In this document: positions 38,401 through 45,850 of the stretch, piece by piece
How positions within the stretch are numbered: position 1 is the first letter of the stretch
How the letters are laid out: each line of letters starts with the position of its first letter
Origin: JAXLVB01 sp046329195
Lineage (GTDB): Bacteria; Bacteroidota; Bacteroidia; Cytophagales; Spirosomataceae
Direction: 5' to 3'
NCBI GenBank assembly: GCA_046329195.1
Contig: JAXLVB010000003.1
Location: 186,001 to 250,000, forward strand
DNA: 64,000 nt
Notes under the pieces: generated by a model
Told to the model about the DNA's origin: nothing
Databases searched by the model: none
What the model saw: the letters and a program-made list of their open reading frames with translations, nothing else
Program-made: the position numbers and the translations under genes

Positions 38401-38982
38401 TCGGGCTCTTGTGTGGCTTCGGCCTTAGTGCCTGTGATGCTGACAGGGTCGGGCATTAATCCTTCCTTCTCGGTAAATCCTTCCGCTATTGCTGCTGGGG
38501 CTACTGTGGCGCTCAGTGCTGCTTCGGCTTCGGGAGTGTATTCATGGAGTGGGCCAAGTGGTTTTTCGGGCAATACTCGCACTAAAAGCATCAGCAATTT
38601 CCAAGCTGTCAACAATGGCGTCTATCGCCTCACTTTGACGAGTGGCGCTTGTTCGGGCTATACCGAAAAGAACATCAGCATCAACTCTGCTACTCGCTTG
38701 GCGGCGGCTGAAACCGAGCCACTGGACATGGAAATCAATGCCTATCCCAACCCCGTGACTCATACACTCACGGTAGAGGTGAGGCTGAAAGAACCCTCGG
38801 CTTTGCAACTGAACTTGGTTAATTCGGTAGGGAAAGATAGGGGGGCTTGGCAACTCGAAGAAATAAGTACGTTCCACAAAACTGAACTCAATTTATCTGC
38901 TTTGCAGGGTGGGGTCTATCTGCTGCAAGCGCAGGCAGGCAGGCAGAAGGTCGTCAAACGAGTGGTCAAGATTCAGTATTGA
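35404..38982 (+). CDS. T9SS protein with thioredoxin-like head, CTDC cysteine repeats and beta-helix
   Basis: The ATG at 35404 starts the signal peptide MKTTFTLFSMLLLVATLNTWA; an upstream in-frame TTG at 35305 gives a polar extension and is rejected. 1,192 residues. Thioredoxin-like/DsbA-like domain (about 53-203): FVMSQCPFGV with a single Cys68 (no CxxC) and a cis-Pro-type ASPTVFID loop. Next come four to five repeats of about 24 residues with the pattern C.D.NACT.D.C.P..GC (about 253-389), which match the Dictyostelium CTDC repeat; the later ones have lost some Cys. A beta-helix (about 390-776, repeated NCSFSGN) ends DLGAYEYQ, followed by the Ig cassette and T9SS sorting domain. It is a paralogue of the next gene. 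A surface thiol-dependent binding or redox role is possible, but only one active-site Cys remains. Confidence 0.87.
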   Translation: MKTTFTLFSMLLLVATLNTWAQQPLDAVVPASAPVSLNKSLSPLRDVLLEKLKTKDKIKLDLFVMSQCPFGVRAEEVMLPMISELGEHVEFKLHFVGWLDQNQRIESMHGQAEVDENHRQVVIAKLYPALFSDYLLARAKNYQTDQWKSIAQPLGIEPEAVEKMMASQEGKQLLLEAIRPSMERKIYASPTVFIDDVKYQGRIIPLKTNKLASTEQCNNIPPITTQTGNLVNNQPITQTSGTVTTNSSPTDQCTGQSDGTPCDDGNKCTQNDACQSGVCVGTAKTCDDINACTIDSCDPATGCVFTPLNCNDNNACTIDACNPALGCTNTPLTPQQIDDNNACTRDYCTQSRGVLHEPIVCDDNNPNTRNSCDPIQGCISTTFCQVYPNNIAYVNASATGSNLGNSWTNAFTDLQNALFAAKNCGVTQIWVAKGTYYPTTITTDRNASFVMINGVAIYGGFPNDGSGTMANRNWVTNPTILSGEIQQDNDISNNSFHVIFNNNTAVNPLTNTAILDGFTITGGNANGSPPHHLGGGMYNYYSSPNLVNCSFSDNKAINNGSGMYNYRSSPSLMNCSFSGNQANYGGGMFNINASPNLVNCSFSGNKANSGGGIYNNDNSLPSLINCSFSGNQAQDGGGMTNYLYSSPSLVNCSFSGNQAYPGGGMANSLYSSPTLKNCILWGNSSEVSNDNNSPTYTNTLVKGLVVGGFQGTEDPLFVNQPPVGLGTTGDLRLQSCSPVLNAGNNAANTSTTDLDGNNRKFGVIDLGAYEYQANSVSKPTASASTTKPTVCFGANLALSASGGTTFSWNGPIGSNFSSTAQNPSPIASSTAFTGVYSVTVFKVNCSLTATATVSVSIQQAALSISPNPLTVCLGQTINLSANASPAASAFSWKGPGNFSSTTQNISTYATTTANLGIYSVSATIGSCTVSTFAEVKSGAILKAGVVGIPCVGGTIQFTATGMSSYTWSRTTNNFNSNLPNPVIPSSTMNDAGIYFLSARSGSCVASALVPVMLTGSGINPSFSVNPSAIAAGATVALSAASASGVYSWSGPSGFSGNTRTKSISNFQAVNNGVYRLTLTSGACSGYTEKNISINSATRLAAAETEPLDMEINAYPNPVTHTLTVEVRLKEPSALQLNLVNSVGKDRGAWQLEEISTFHKTELNLSALQGGVYLLQAQAGRQKVVKRVVKIQY

Positions 38983-38988
38983 TTTCCC

Positions 38989-38996
38989 TATATTTG
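38989..38996 (+). promoter_or_regulatory. -7 promoter box TATATTTG
   Basis: An exact TAnnTTTG match 58 bp before the ATG at 39055. It overlaps a small 8-bp inverted repeat (TGTAGAAT at 38995-39002, ATTCTACA at 39007-39014) that would lie at the start of the transcript. No good -33 TTG. Confidence 0.4.
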
Positions 38997-39054
38997 TAGA
39001 ATTCGTATTCTACATAATGCTTTCCTACTTTTCATTTAGTTAACCGTCTCTTTT

Positions 39055-42000
39055 ATGAAAAAGACCCTATTTTTTTGGTTATTGCTACACTTAACAGTAA
39101 GCAACAGCCTAGCGCAGTCTATTCCTGCTTCTACAAATCCTTCTCTCCGAGAAGTCCTTGTCCAAAAGCTCCAGACTCAGTCGAAAGTCAACCTCGAACT
39201 CTTCGTGATGAGCCAGTGTCCGTATGGCGTAATGGCCGAAGAAGCCATCATCCCACTGGTCAAAGAATTTGGTAATCAGATTGATTTCAGAATCCAATAC
39301 ATTGTTCAACCAAATCAAAAAGGGGGCTTTAAAAGTCTGCACGGAGATGCTGAACTCAATGAAAATCTACGGCAATTGATTATTGCTAAACATTTCCCCG
39401 AAAAATGGCTGGATTATCTCTTGAGTAGAGCCAAAAATTATCGAACAGATCAGTGGCAAGTGGCCGCCCAAGCCGTAGGGATTGATATTTCTTTTGTCGA
39501 AAGTCAAATGAATCAATCTGAGACCATCGAAATGATAGCTTCTCATAGTAACTATGTAGCAAGCCGTAAAGTATATGGCTCTCCCAGCGTTTTTGTGGAT
39601 GGACAGCGAATCTTGATTCCTCTCAAAAATGCCAACTCTAACTGCGAAAGTGCGCCTCAGATAGAATCTCTTCAAAACAGCAAAGCATTGATTAAATCGC
39701 TAAATAGTATCCCTGCTGATGCCTCTATCAACGATGGACCTATCGAAATCAAAGCCAGGGTGCGGGAAATTAATGTGAATGCAACGGCAAATGATATAGC
39801 TTTTTTTGGAGTTATCGGTCAACCAGACGATTATTCTTTTAAACTCTGGATGAACGACTTGTATGACATAGATGCGACTGGCTGGGTAGGCGGCCAATTG
39901 CTCACGGAGAACTTCGATCCTCCAGGCAATACATCCGATTTTAACCACACTTTTTATCAGCATACTTTTGCGACCTCGGCAAGCCCCAAGCTATTAAATA
40001 TCAAATTTGAAGCATGGGAAGATGAATCTCCTGATCAACTATTAGGAATAGGATGTGGTGGTACAAGAGGCAATTTCGACAGAGGGTTTTGCTGTGGCGG
40101 ATTCTTATTTGGCTTGTGTTTAGGTGCCATTGATGACGACGACAACCATTGTTCTGCCGAGCCATTCATCAGTAATATTAATTACCGATTAGGTGCTCCT
40201 GGTCAGTGGTATGACCATGGTCAGCAAACAGGAGTAGCGGATGCCAATAATTTTTATAAACCTCATATCGAAACCTACTGGCGCTATACAAAAGGAACAA
40301 GTTTGCCCAATGCTATTGAATTAGGCACCTTACAAAGAGGCAATAACACAGCTCCAGTCAATACCACTTCTACCTATGAGAATTCGTTTACAGCTAACGA
40401 TGGCAACGACGTCATCTATCACTTTACCAACTCACAGCGTGCTTTGTATGATTTCACACTTTGCTCAGGCACAACCTTCGATACACAGCTTTACTTATTG
40501 GACAATGCCGGAGTAGTATTAGCCAACAATGATAATTTTTGCGGGACTCAATCGGCCATTATGGGCTACGACTTGCCAGCAGGAGACTATTATGTGGTGG
40601 TTTCGGGTAAAACTGCCACCGACAATGGACTTTTTACACTCAGTATCATCAGTCAAGGTGTTATTTTTGTCAAACCCACTGGCAGTGACGAAAACGACGG
40701 TGCTACTTGGGACTCAGCCTTTAAAACCTTACATAAAGCCCTAACTGTAGCTACTCCAAGCAACCAAATTTGGGTAGCTGCTGGCACGTATCTTCCTCAA
40801 GCAGATAAAACTGGCAATATGTCACCTACCTACTCTAGTAGTAAAACTTTTGTTATGAAAGAAGGAGTCAAAATTTACGGCGGCTTTGCTGGCACAGAAA
40901 GTAATCTAGCCGACCGCAATTGGAAAACCAATGTGACTATCTTGAGCGGTGACCATAATGGAGATGATGTAGTGAATGTAGGCAGTACATTTAGCCTTAC
41001 TAATTACGGTGAAAACAGTGCAAATGTAATTTTTAATGATAGAAACGGTTTGACTTCGGCAGCAGTGCTGGATGGCTTCACTATTACTGCGGGGAGCGCC
41101 TCGGAGGCGGTCGGAGGTAGTGGAATATACAACAGAAGTGTTAGCCCTACCATAGAGAATTGTACTTTCATCAACAATACATGTGGTGGTATGGGAGCTG
41201 GGATGTATAATTGGTCTTCTTCCAATCCTATTGTGAAAAACTGCAACTTTGTACAAAATTTTGGCTCAGTTGGGGTGGGTATGGGCAATGATGGTAGCAG
41301 CCCAACCTTAATTAATTGTTCTTTTTTTGGAAATTGGGCTAAAGCTGGAGGAGCCTTGGCCAACTCTTCTAATTCTAATCCGAGCTTAATCAATTGTGCC
41401 TTTTGGGGAAATTTTAGTCTTGATAAGACTTTTTCAGGTGGGATACTAAATTACGGCAACGCAGCTCCAACGCTAATCAATTGTACTTTCTCGGGGAATG
41501 ATGGTGCTGCCATGTATAATGAAACAGGCACTGCTGTACCCGTACTGAAAAATTGTATCTTTTGGGGAAACAGAATCGAGGTCACAGATCCAAGCAATAG
41601 AGTCATTTACTTCAATACTTTGGTCAAAGGACGAGTAGTGGGTGGGTTTCAAGGCACTGAGAATCCGCTTTTTATGAACCAACCAGACTTTAATACCACT
41701 CCAACTATCGTGGGCGATTTGCGTTTGCAGTCTTGTAGCCCTTTGCTTAACCAAGGCAACAATTCCTTTGTTCCGAATGGTATCACTACCGACTTAGCTA
41801 ATAATCCTCGCCTTTTCAATATCGTGGACTTAGGTGCTTACGAATATCAAGGCAATAAGGTTGTTTTACCTACTGCGCTGGCCTCTGCTAACCCATCAAA
41901 GGTATGTCAAGGTACTACTATTAACCTCAGTGCCAATGGGGGCAATTCTTTCTCTTGGGTAGGACCGGCCGGTAGTAGTTTTACTAGTACCCAATCAACA

Positions 42001-43116
42001 CCCAGTTTTATAGCCTCTTCTATGGTATTTGGTGGTATTTACAGCGTTACAGTGTCTAATTCAAACTGCTTGATAGCTTCGCCATCAACCACAGTGTCTG
42101 TTTCGGTACAAGCTGCCACGCTAAGTATCAGCCCCAACCCCCTCAACGTCTGTATTGGCCAAACCATCAACCTGAGTACCAATGCCTCCCCCGCTGCCTC
42201 TGCCTTCTCTTGGAAAGGGCCTGGCAACTTTAGCTCCACCACCCAGAATATTTCTACTTATGCCACCACTACAGCCAACCTCGGGATTTACTCCGTTTCA
42301 GCTACCATTGGCTCCTGTACGGTCTCCACCTTTGCTGAAGTCAAGTCGGGGGCTATTCTCAAGGCTGGTGTGGTGGGAATTCCTTGTGTCGGCGGTACCA
42401 TCCAATTTACGGCAACAGGAATGAGTTCTTACACCTGGTCCAGAACCACCAATAACTTTAACTCTAACCTTCCTAATCCTGTTATCCCCAGCTCCTCCCT
42501 CAACGATGCTGGTATTTACTTCCTCTCGGCTCGCTCTGGCTCTTGTGTGGCTTCGGCCTTAGTGCCCGTGATGCTGACAGGGTCGGGCATTAACCCTTCT
42601 TTCTCGGTAAGTCCTTCTACTATTGCTGCTGGGGCTACTGTGGCGCTCAGTGCTGCTTCGGCTTCGGGAGTGTATTCGTGGGGTGGGCCAAGTGGTTTTT
42701 CGGGGAATACTCGTACCAAAACAATTACCAATTTCCAAGCGGCTAACAATGGTACTTATCGCCTCACGCTGACGGTAGGGACCTGTACGGGTTATACCGA
42801 AAAGAACATCAGCATCAACGCTGCGACTCGCTTGGCGGCGGCTGAAAACGAGCCGATGGAGATGGAAATCAATGCCTATCCCAACCCTGTGACCCATACA
42901 CTCACCGTGGAAGTCCGATTGAAAGAGCCTTCGGCTTTGCAGTTGAATTTGCTTAATTCGGTGGGCAAACCCAGTGGAACTTGGCAACTCAACGAAGTAA
43001 GTACCTTCCACAAAACCGAATTAAATCTGGCTGATTTACAGGGTGGAGTGTATCTGCTGCAAGCCCAAGCGGGTAAGCAAAAAACACTCAAGAGGATCGT
43101 GAAAGTGATGTATTAA
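39055..43116 (+). CDS. T9SS protein with thioredoxin-like, PPC-like and beta-helix domains
   Basis: 1,353 residues, signal peptide 1-20 (FFWLLLHLTVSNSLAQ). Thioredoxin-like domain (about 36-190): FVMSQCPYGV with lone Cys55, and GSPSVFVDG as cis-Pro loop. A region of unknown fold (about 200-430) has a Cys-rich patch (GIGCGGTRG, FCCGGF, GLCLGAIDDDDNHC). A PPC-like beta-sandwich (about 439-533, FDTQLYLLDNAG), a beta-helix (about 535-932, IWVAAGTYLPQA to LGAYEYQGN), Ig modules and the sorting cassette follow. Its last residues (KTLKRIVKVMY) differ from the common KVVKRVVKIQY and are shared only with the next gene. The head is a paralogue of the gene at 35404, but the CTDC repeats are replaced by other domains. 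Confidence 0.88.
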   Translation: MKKTLFFWLLLHLTVSNSLAQSIPASTNPSLREVLVQKLQTQSKVNLELFVMSQCPYGVMAEEAIIPLVKEFGNQIDFRIQYIVQPNQKGGFKSLHGDAELNENLRQLIIAKHFPEKWLDYLLSRAKNYRTDQWQVAAQAVGIDISFVESQMNQSETIEMIASHSNYVASRKVYGSPSVFVDGQRILIPLKNANSNCESAPQIESLQNSKALIKSLNSIPADASINDGPIEIKARVREINVNATANDIAFFGVIGQPDDYSFKLWMNDLYDIDATGWVGGQLLTENFDPPGNTSDFNHTFYQHTFATSASPKLLNIKFEAWEDESPDQLLGIGCGGTRGNFDRGFCCGGFLFGLCLGAIDDDDNHCSAEPFISNINYRLGAPGQWYDHGQQTGVADANNFYKPHIETYWRYTKGTSLPNAIELGTLQRGNNTAPVNTTSTYENSFTANDGNDVIYHFTNSQRALYDFTLCSGTTFDTQLYLLDNAGVVLANNDNFCGTQSAIMGYDLPAGDYYVVVSGKTATDNGLFTLSIISQGVIFVKPTGSDENDGATWDSAFKTLHKALTVATPSNQIWVAAGTYLPQADKTGNMSPTYSSSKTFVMKEGVKIYGGFAGTESNLADRNWKTNVTILSGDHNGDDVVNVGSTFSLTNYGENSANVIFNDRNGLTSAAVLDGFTITAGSASEAVGGSGIYNRSVSPTIENCTFINNTCGGMGAGMYNWSSSNPIVKNCNFVQNFGSVGVGMGNDGSSPTLINCSFFGNWAKAGGALANSSNSNPSLINCAFWGNFSLDKTFSGGILNYGNAAPTLINCTFSGNDGAAMYNETGTAVPVLKNCIFWGNRIEVTDPSNRVIYFNTLVKGRVVGGFQGTENPLFMNQPDFNTTPTIVGDLRLQSCSPLLNQGNNSFVPNGITTDLANNPRLFNIVDLGAYEYQGNKVVLPTALASANPSKVCQGTTINLSANGGNSFSWVGPAGSSFTSTQSTPSFIASSMVFGGIYSVTVSNSNCLIASPSTTVSVSVQAATLSISPNPLNVCIGQTINLSTNASPAASAFSWKGPGNFSSTTQNISTYATTTANLGIYSVSATIGSCTVSTFAEVKSGAILKAGVVGIPCVGGTIQFTATGMSSYTWSRTTNNFNSNLPNPVIPSSSLNDAGIYFLSARSGSCVASALVPVMLTGSGINPSFSVSPSTIAAGATVALSAASASGVYSWGGPSGFSGNTRTKTITNFQAANNGTYRLTLTVGTCTGYTEKNISINAATRLAAAENEPMEMEINAYPNPVTHTLTVEVRLKEPSALQLNLLNSVGKPSGTWQLNEVSTFHKTELNLADLQGGVYLLQAQAGKQKTLKRIVKVMY

Positions 43117-43127
43117 AAACGCAATTG

Positions 43128-43243
43128 TCCCGACAATGGATTTTCGACTTTAAATCGCTGATTATCAAATTATTAAAAGTAATTTCATTTGTATAAATGT
43201 TTCATTTTCAGCAAGTTAACACAAATCCTGTCCATTGTCGGGA
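43128..43243 (+). repeat. 13-bp inverted repeat bracketing 90 bp
   Basis: TCCCGACAATGGA (43128-43140) and TCCATTGTCGGGA (43231-43243) are perfect complements. The left arm begins 12 bp after the stop codon of the preceding gene. The equivalent pair after the next gene (45493-45607) is conserved with paired changes. Confidence 0.75.
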
Positions 43244-43390
43244 TAAACACAAAAAAATAAAAGACAGATTGGCGTTTAAATCTTTAATTATTTTGTAAAA
43301 TTACTACATAAATAGGTAGCCATACTATTCAATTTGGTTGGTCATTTACCTACTAATAATCAGCAAGTTACAGCCAATTCATAAATAAAT

Positions 43391-43469
43391 GGGTGACCCT
43401 GTCCGGGCGACCCTGTCCGGGCGACCCTGTCCGGGCGACCCTGTCCGGGCGACCCTGTCCGGGCGACCC
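43391..43469 (+). repeat. 14-bp VNTR, 5 units plus partial
   Basis: Five tandem units of GGGCGACCCTGTCC (the first has a T instead of C at position 4), then a partial unit, 66 bp before the ATG at 43535. The paralogous position 45755-45791 has two units plus a partial. The units are G/C-rich in an A/T-rich spacer. Confidence 0.9.
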
Positions 43470-43534
43470 ATCATTCCCAATGATTACCTCTCCCTTCTTT
43501 ATCTAAATAGTCAACCTTTTTACAAAATCTTTTT

Positions 43535-45481
43535 ATGAAAAAACAACTACTATCCACGTTTCTCCTTATCGCAGTAGGTTGTAGTATTGCTCAGGCTACT
43601 ACTTATACTGTTACCAACACCAACGACGCTGGTACGGGCTCATTGCGAGCTGCTATTATTGCAGCCAATGCCGATGCGGCTGCACCGCACCTTATTCAGA
43701 TAGATGCTTCGTTGACAGGGCAGACCATCTCGCTGCTGTCATCACTGCCGAACATCACCAGAAGTATGACTATTAGAGGCGCCAGCACGCTTACGCCTGC
43801 CACGGGCGCAGGAGGCACCACTGTAGAACGCAACACAAGTGCTGCCGATTTTAGGCTCTTTGACTTTGGAAATGTTAGTTGGAGTGTGGAAGACCTTATT
43901 TTGAGCAATGGGCGGTTAATCGGCGCTGCTATTAGAGCTGGCAATAATACCAGCCGTACGGCTACGGTAGAGCGATGTATTATCAAAAATTGCTATGCCC
44001 CAACTAATGATCCAAGTGGATCTTCTATTCTGATATTTTTCGGGCAAGCCACCGTTCGTTCGTGTATCTTTCAACAAAATCAAGGCTTTAAAGGTGGTGT
44101 TGCTTTCGTAGGGACTTCAAGTGCGACGGTGGAAAGCTGCACGTTCTTGCTCAATGTAGGACAAGCAGAAGGAGGAGGCATAAGCAACCAAGATGGCACG
44201 GTCTCGGTAACCAACTGTACGTTTTATATGAATAGTACACTGCTGGATGATTATGGTGCTGGTGCGGCTATTTTCACATTCGGCACTTCTCTGACTACAC
44301 AAACCACTATAAAGCACTGCACTTTTGTAAGCAATCAATCAAACTTGGGGGCTGCTATCGCTGGTTTTCGTATAGACCCTCCTACTGCTATTACGCTGCA
44401 AAACTGCCTGTTTAAGGGAAATACAGGCACAAACGGCAATTTTTTTGTGGATGGTGGTGCTACTCTCACCAGTTTAGGAGGCAATGTAAGTGATGCCGCC
44501 AATGGCACCTTTCTCAACCAAGCCAGTGACAAAAATAGCCAAAGCTTTAGCTTAGGGGCATTGGCTAATAACGGCGGTTTGGTTACAACCATCGCATTAC
44601 TGGCTGGCTCGCCAGCTCTCAATGCAGGCGTCAGCTCTTCCGTAACTACTGATGCCCGTGGCCAGGCCCGTGTAAATGCCCCCGATGCAGGAGCCTATGA
44701 AGCCTGCACTAAACTGGATGCTAACTTCACTACTTCTTCGGGCAAATACTACTTATGCCCTGGTACTTCTCTGACCCTAACCACCCCCTACCGAGGCGAT
44801 GTCACCTACGAATGGCTATTGAATAATTACCCGATTTCTCCACCAGCTGCAACAAACACGCTCCCCATTACACAAGCAGGACCTTACACGCTCAAGGTAA
44901 AAGAGGGGGTCTGTGGAACAGAAGTATCAAAGTTAATTTATATCAATACGCCTACCCCCGTAGCGTACTCGGCATCTTATACGGTTTCTGCTACTAAACT
45001 AACCTTACAAGCCAATCCGTCGGGCTTGCAATACTCATGGAGTGGGCCAAATGGGTTTAGCAGCGCCTTACGAAACCCCGTAATCATGAGCCCCAATATA
45101 ACTCATTCAGGCACTTATACGGTCAATATGTTGGTACCAAGCACAGGTTGTATGGGAAGTGCCACCACCAAAGTGTCTTTAACTAATCCGGCTCGCTTGG
45201 CTGAAGAAGAAGCCGAAGCCATCGAAATGGACATCAACGCCTACCCCAACCCTGTGACAAATATCCTCACCGTAGAAATTAGCTTAAAAGAACCCTCGGC
45301 TTTACAACTGAACTTGGTCAATTCCGTAGGCAAACTCAGTGGGGCTTGGCAACTCCAAGAAGTGAGTACCTTCCACAAAACTGAATTAAATCTGGCTGAT
45401 TTACAGGGTGGTGTCTATCTGCTGCAAGCGCAGGCAGGCAAGCAGAAAACACTCAGAAGGATAGTGAAAGTGATGTATTAA
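43535..45481 (+). CDS. T9SS beta-helix protein, tandem copy 1
   Basis: 648 residues. Signal peptide MKKQLLSTFLLIAVGCSIAQA, then TTYTVTNTNDAG.GSLRAAI, the usual opening of bacterial right-handed beta-helix (POMP/CSLREA-type) proteins. The helix runs to about 385 and closes with SPALNAGVSS and PDAGAYE. Two Ig-like modules (about 395-555) and a T9SS type A sorting domain follow, with the divergent tail KTLRRIVKVMY. It does not carry the full 1-kb cassette; only its last modules are related. It is nearly identical to the next gene over the C-terminal 400 residues. A small pectate-lyase-like fold without a recognisable active site suggests carbohydrate binding or a structural role. Confidence 0.9.
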   Translation: MKKQLLSTFLLIAVGCSIAQATTYTVTNTNDAGTGSLRAAIIAANADAAAPHLIQIDASLTGQTISLLSSLPNITRSMTIRGASTLTPATGAGGTTVERNTSAADFRLFDFGNVSWSVEDLILSNGRLIGAAIRAGNNTSRTATVERCIIKNCYAPTNDPSGSSILIFFGQATVRSCIFQQNQGFKGGVAFVGTSSATVESCTFLLNVGQAEGGGISNQDGTVSVTNCTFYMNSTLLDDYGAGAAIFTFGTSLTTQTTIKHCTFVSNQSNLGAAIAGFRIDPPTAITLQNCLFKGNTGTNGNFFVDGGATLTSLGGNVSDAANGTFLNQASDKNSQSFSLGALANNGGLVTTIALLAGSPALNAGVSSSVTTDARGQARVNAPDAGAYEACTKLDANFTTSSGKYYLCPGTSLTLTTPYRGDVTYEWLLNNYPISPPAATNTLPITQAGPYTLKVKEGVCGTEVSKLIYINTPTPVAYSASYTVSATKLTLQANPSGLQYSWSGPNGFSSALRNPVIMSPNITHSGTYTVNMLVPSTGCMGSATTKVSLTNPARLAEEEAEAIEMDINAYPNPVTNILTVEISLKEPSALQLNLVNSVGKLSGAWQLQEVSTFHKTELNLADLQGGVYLLQAQAGKQKTLRRIVKVMY

Positions 45482-45492
45482 AAACGCAATTG

Positions 45493-45607
45493 TCCAGACA
45501 ATGGGCTTTCGATTTTAAGTCGCTGATTATCAGCACATCAAAATCAAGGCATTTGCATTACTACCTCATTATCAATGATTTAGGAAAAGCCGTGCCCATT
45601 GTCGGGA
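45493..45607 (+). repeat. 14-bp inverted repeat, second copy
   Basis: TCCAGACAATGGGC (45493-45506) pairs with GCCCATTGTCGGGA (45594-45607) at 13 of 14 positions. Compared with the copy at 43128-43243, one A-T pair has become G-C in both arms and a T-G wobble has become C-G, which fits selection for pairing, while the sequence between the arms has drifted. Confidence 0.7.
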
Positions 45608-45754
45608 TAAACACCAAAAAATAAAAGGCAGATTGGCGTTTAAATCTTTAATTATTTTGTAAAATTACTACATAAATAGGTAGCCATACTATCCAATTTG
45701 ATTGGCCATTTACCTGCTAATAGTCAGCAAGTTACAGCCAATTCACAAATAAAT

Positions 45755-45791
45755 GAGTAACCTTGTCCGGGCGACCCTGTCCGGGCGACCC
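45755..45791 (+). repeat. 14-bp VNTR, 2 units plus partial
   Basis: GAGTAACCTTGTCC (degenerate), GGGCGACCCTGTCC and GGGCGACCC, the short counterpart of 43391-43469, 59 bp before the ATG at 45851. Confidence 0.8.
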
Positions 45792-45850
45792 ATCATTTCC
45801 AATGATTGACTTTATTATCTAAGTAGTCAACCTTTTTACAAAATCTTTTT

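Larger units (their letters stand above)
43117..43534 (+). other. 418-bp intergenic region
   Basis: No gene. It contains the inverted repeat (43128-43243) and the 14-bp VNTR (43391-43469). A conserved A/T-rich block at about 43262-43385 recurs at 45625-45752. No exact TAnnTTTG box was found before the ATG at 43535. Confidence 0.6.
45482..45850 (+). other. 369-bp intergenic region, paralogue of 43117-43534
   Basis: Same order as the upstream spacer: inverted repeat, A/T-rich conserved block, shorter VNTR, then a CATCATTTCCAATGATT hairpin-like segment and the start codon. No gene and no exact -7 box seen. Confidence 0.6.

Noticed and set aside
43391..43469. CRISPR-like repeat array
   Set aside because: The 14-bp units are directly adjacent with no spacers, and no cas genes are present; it is a VNTR.
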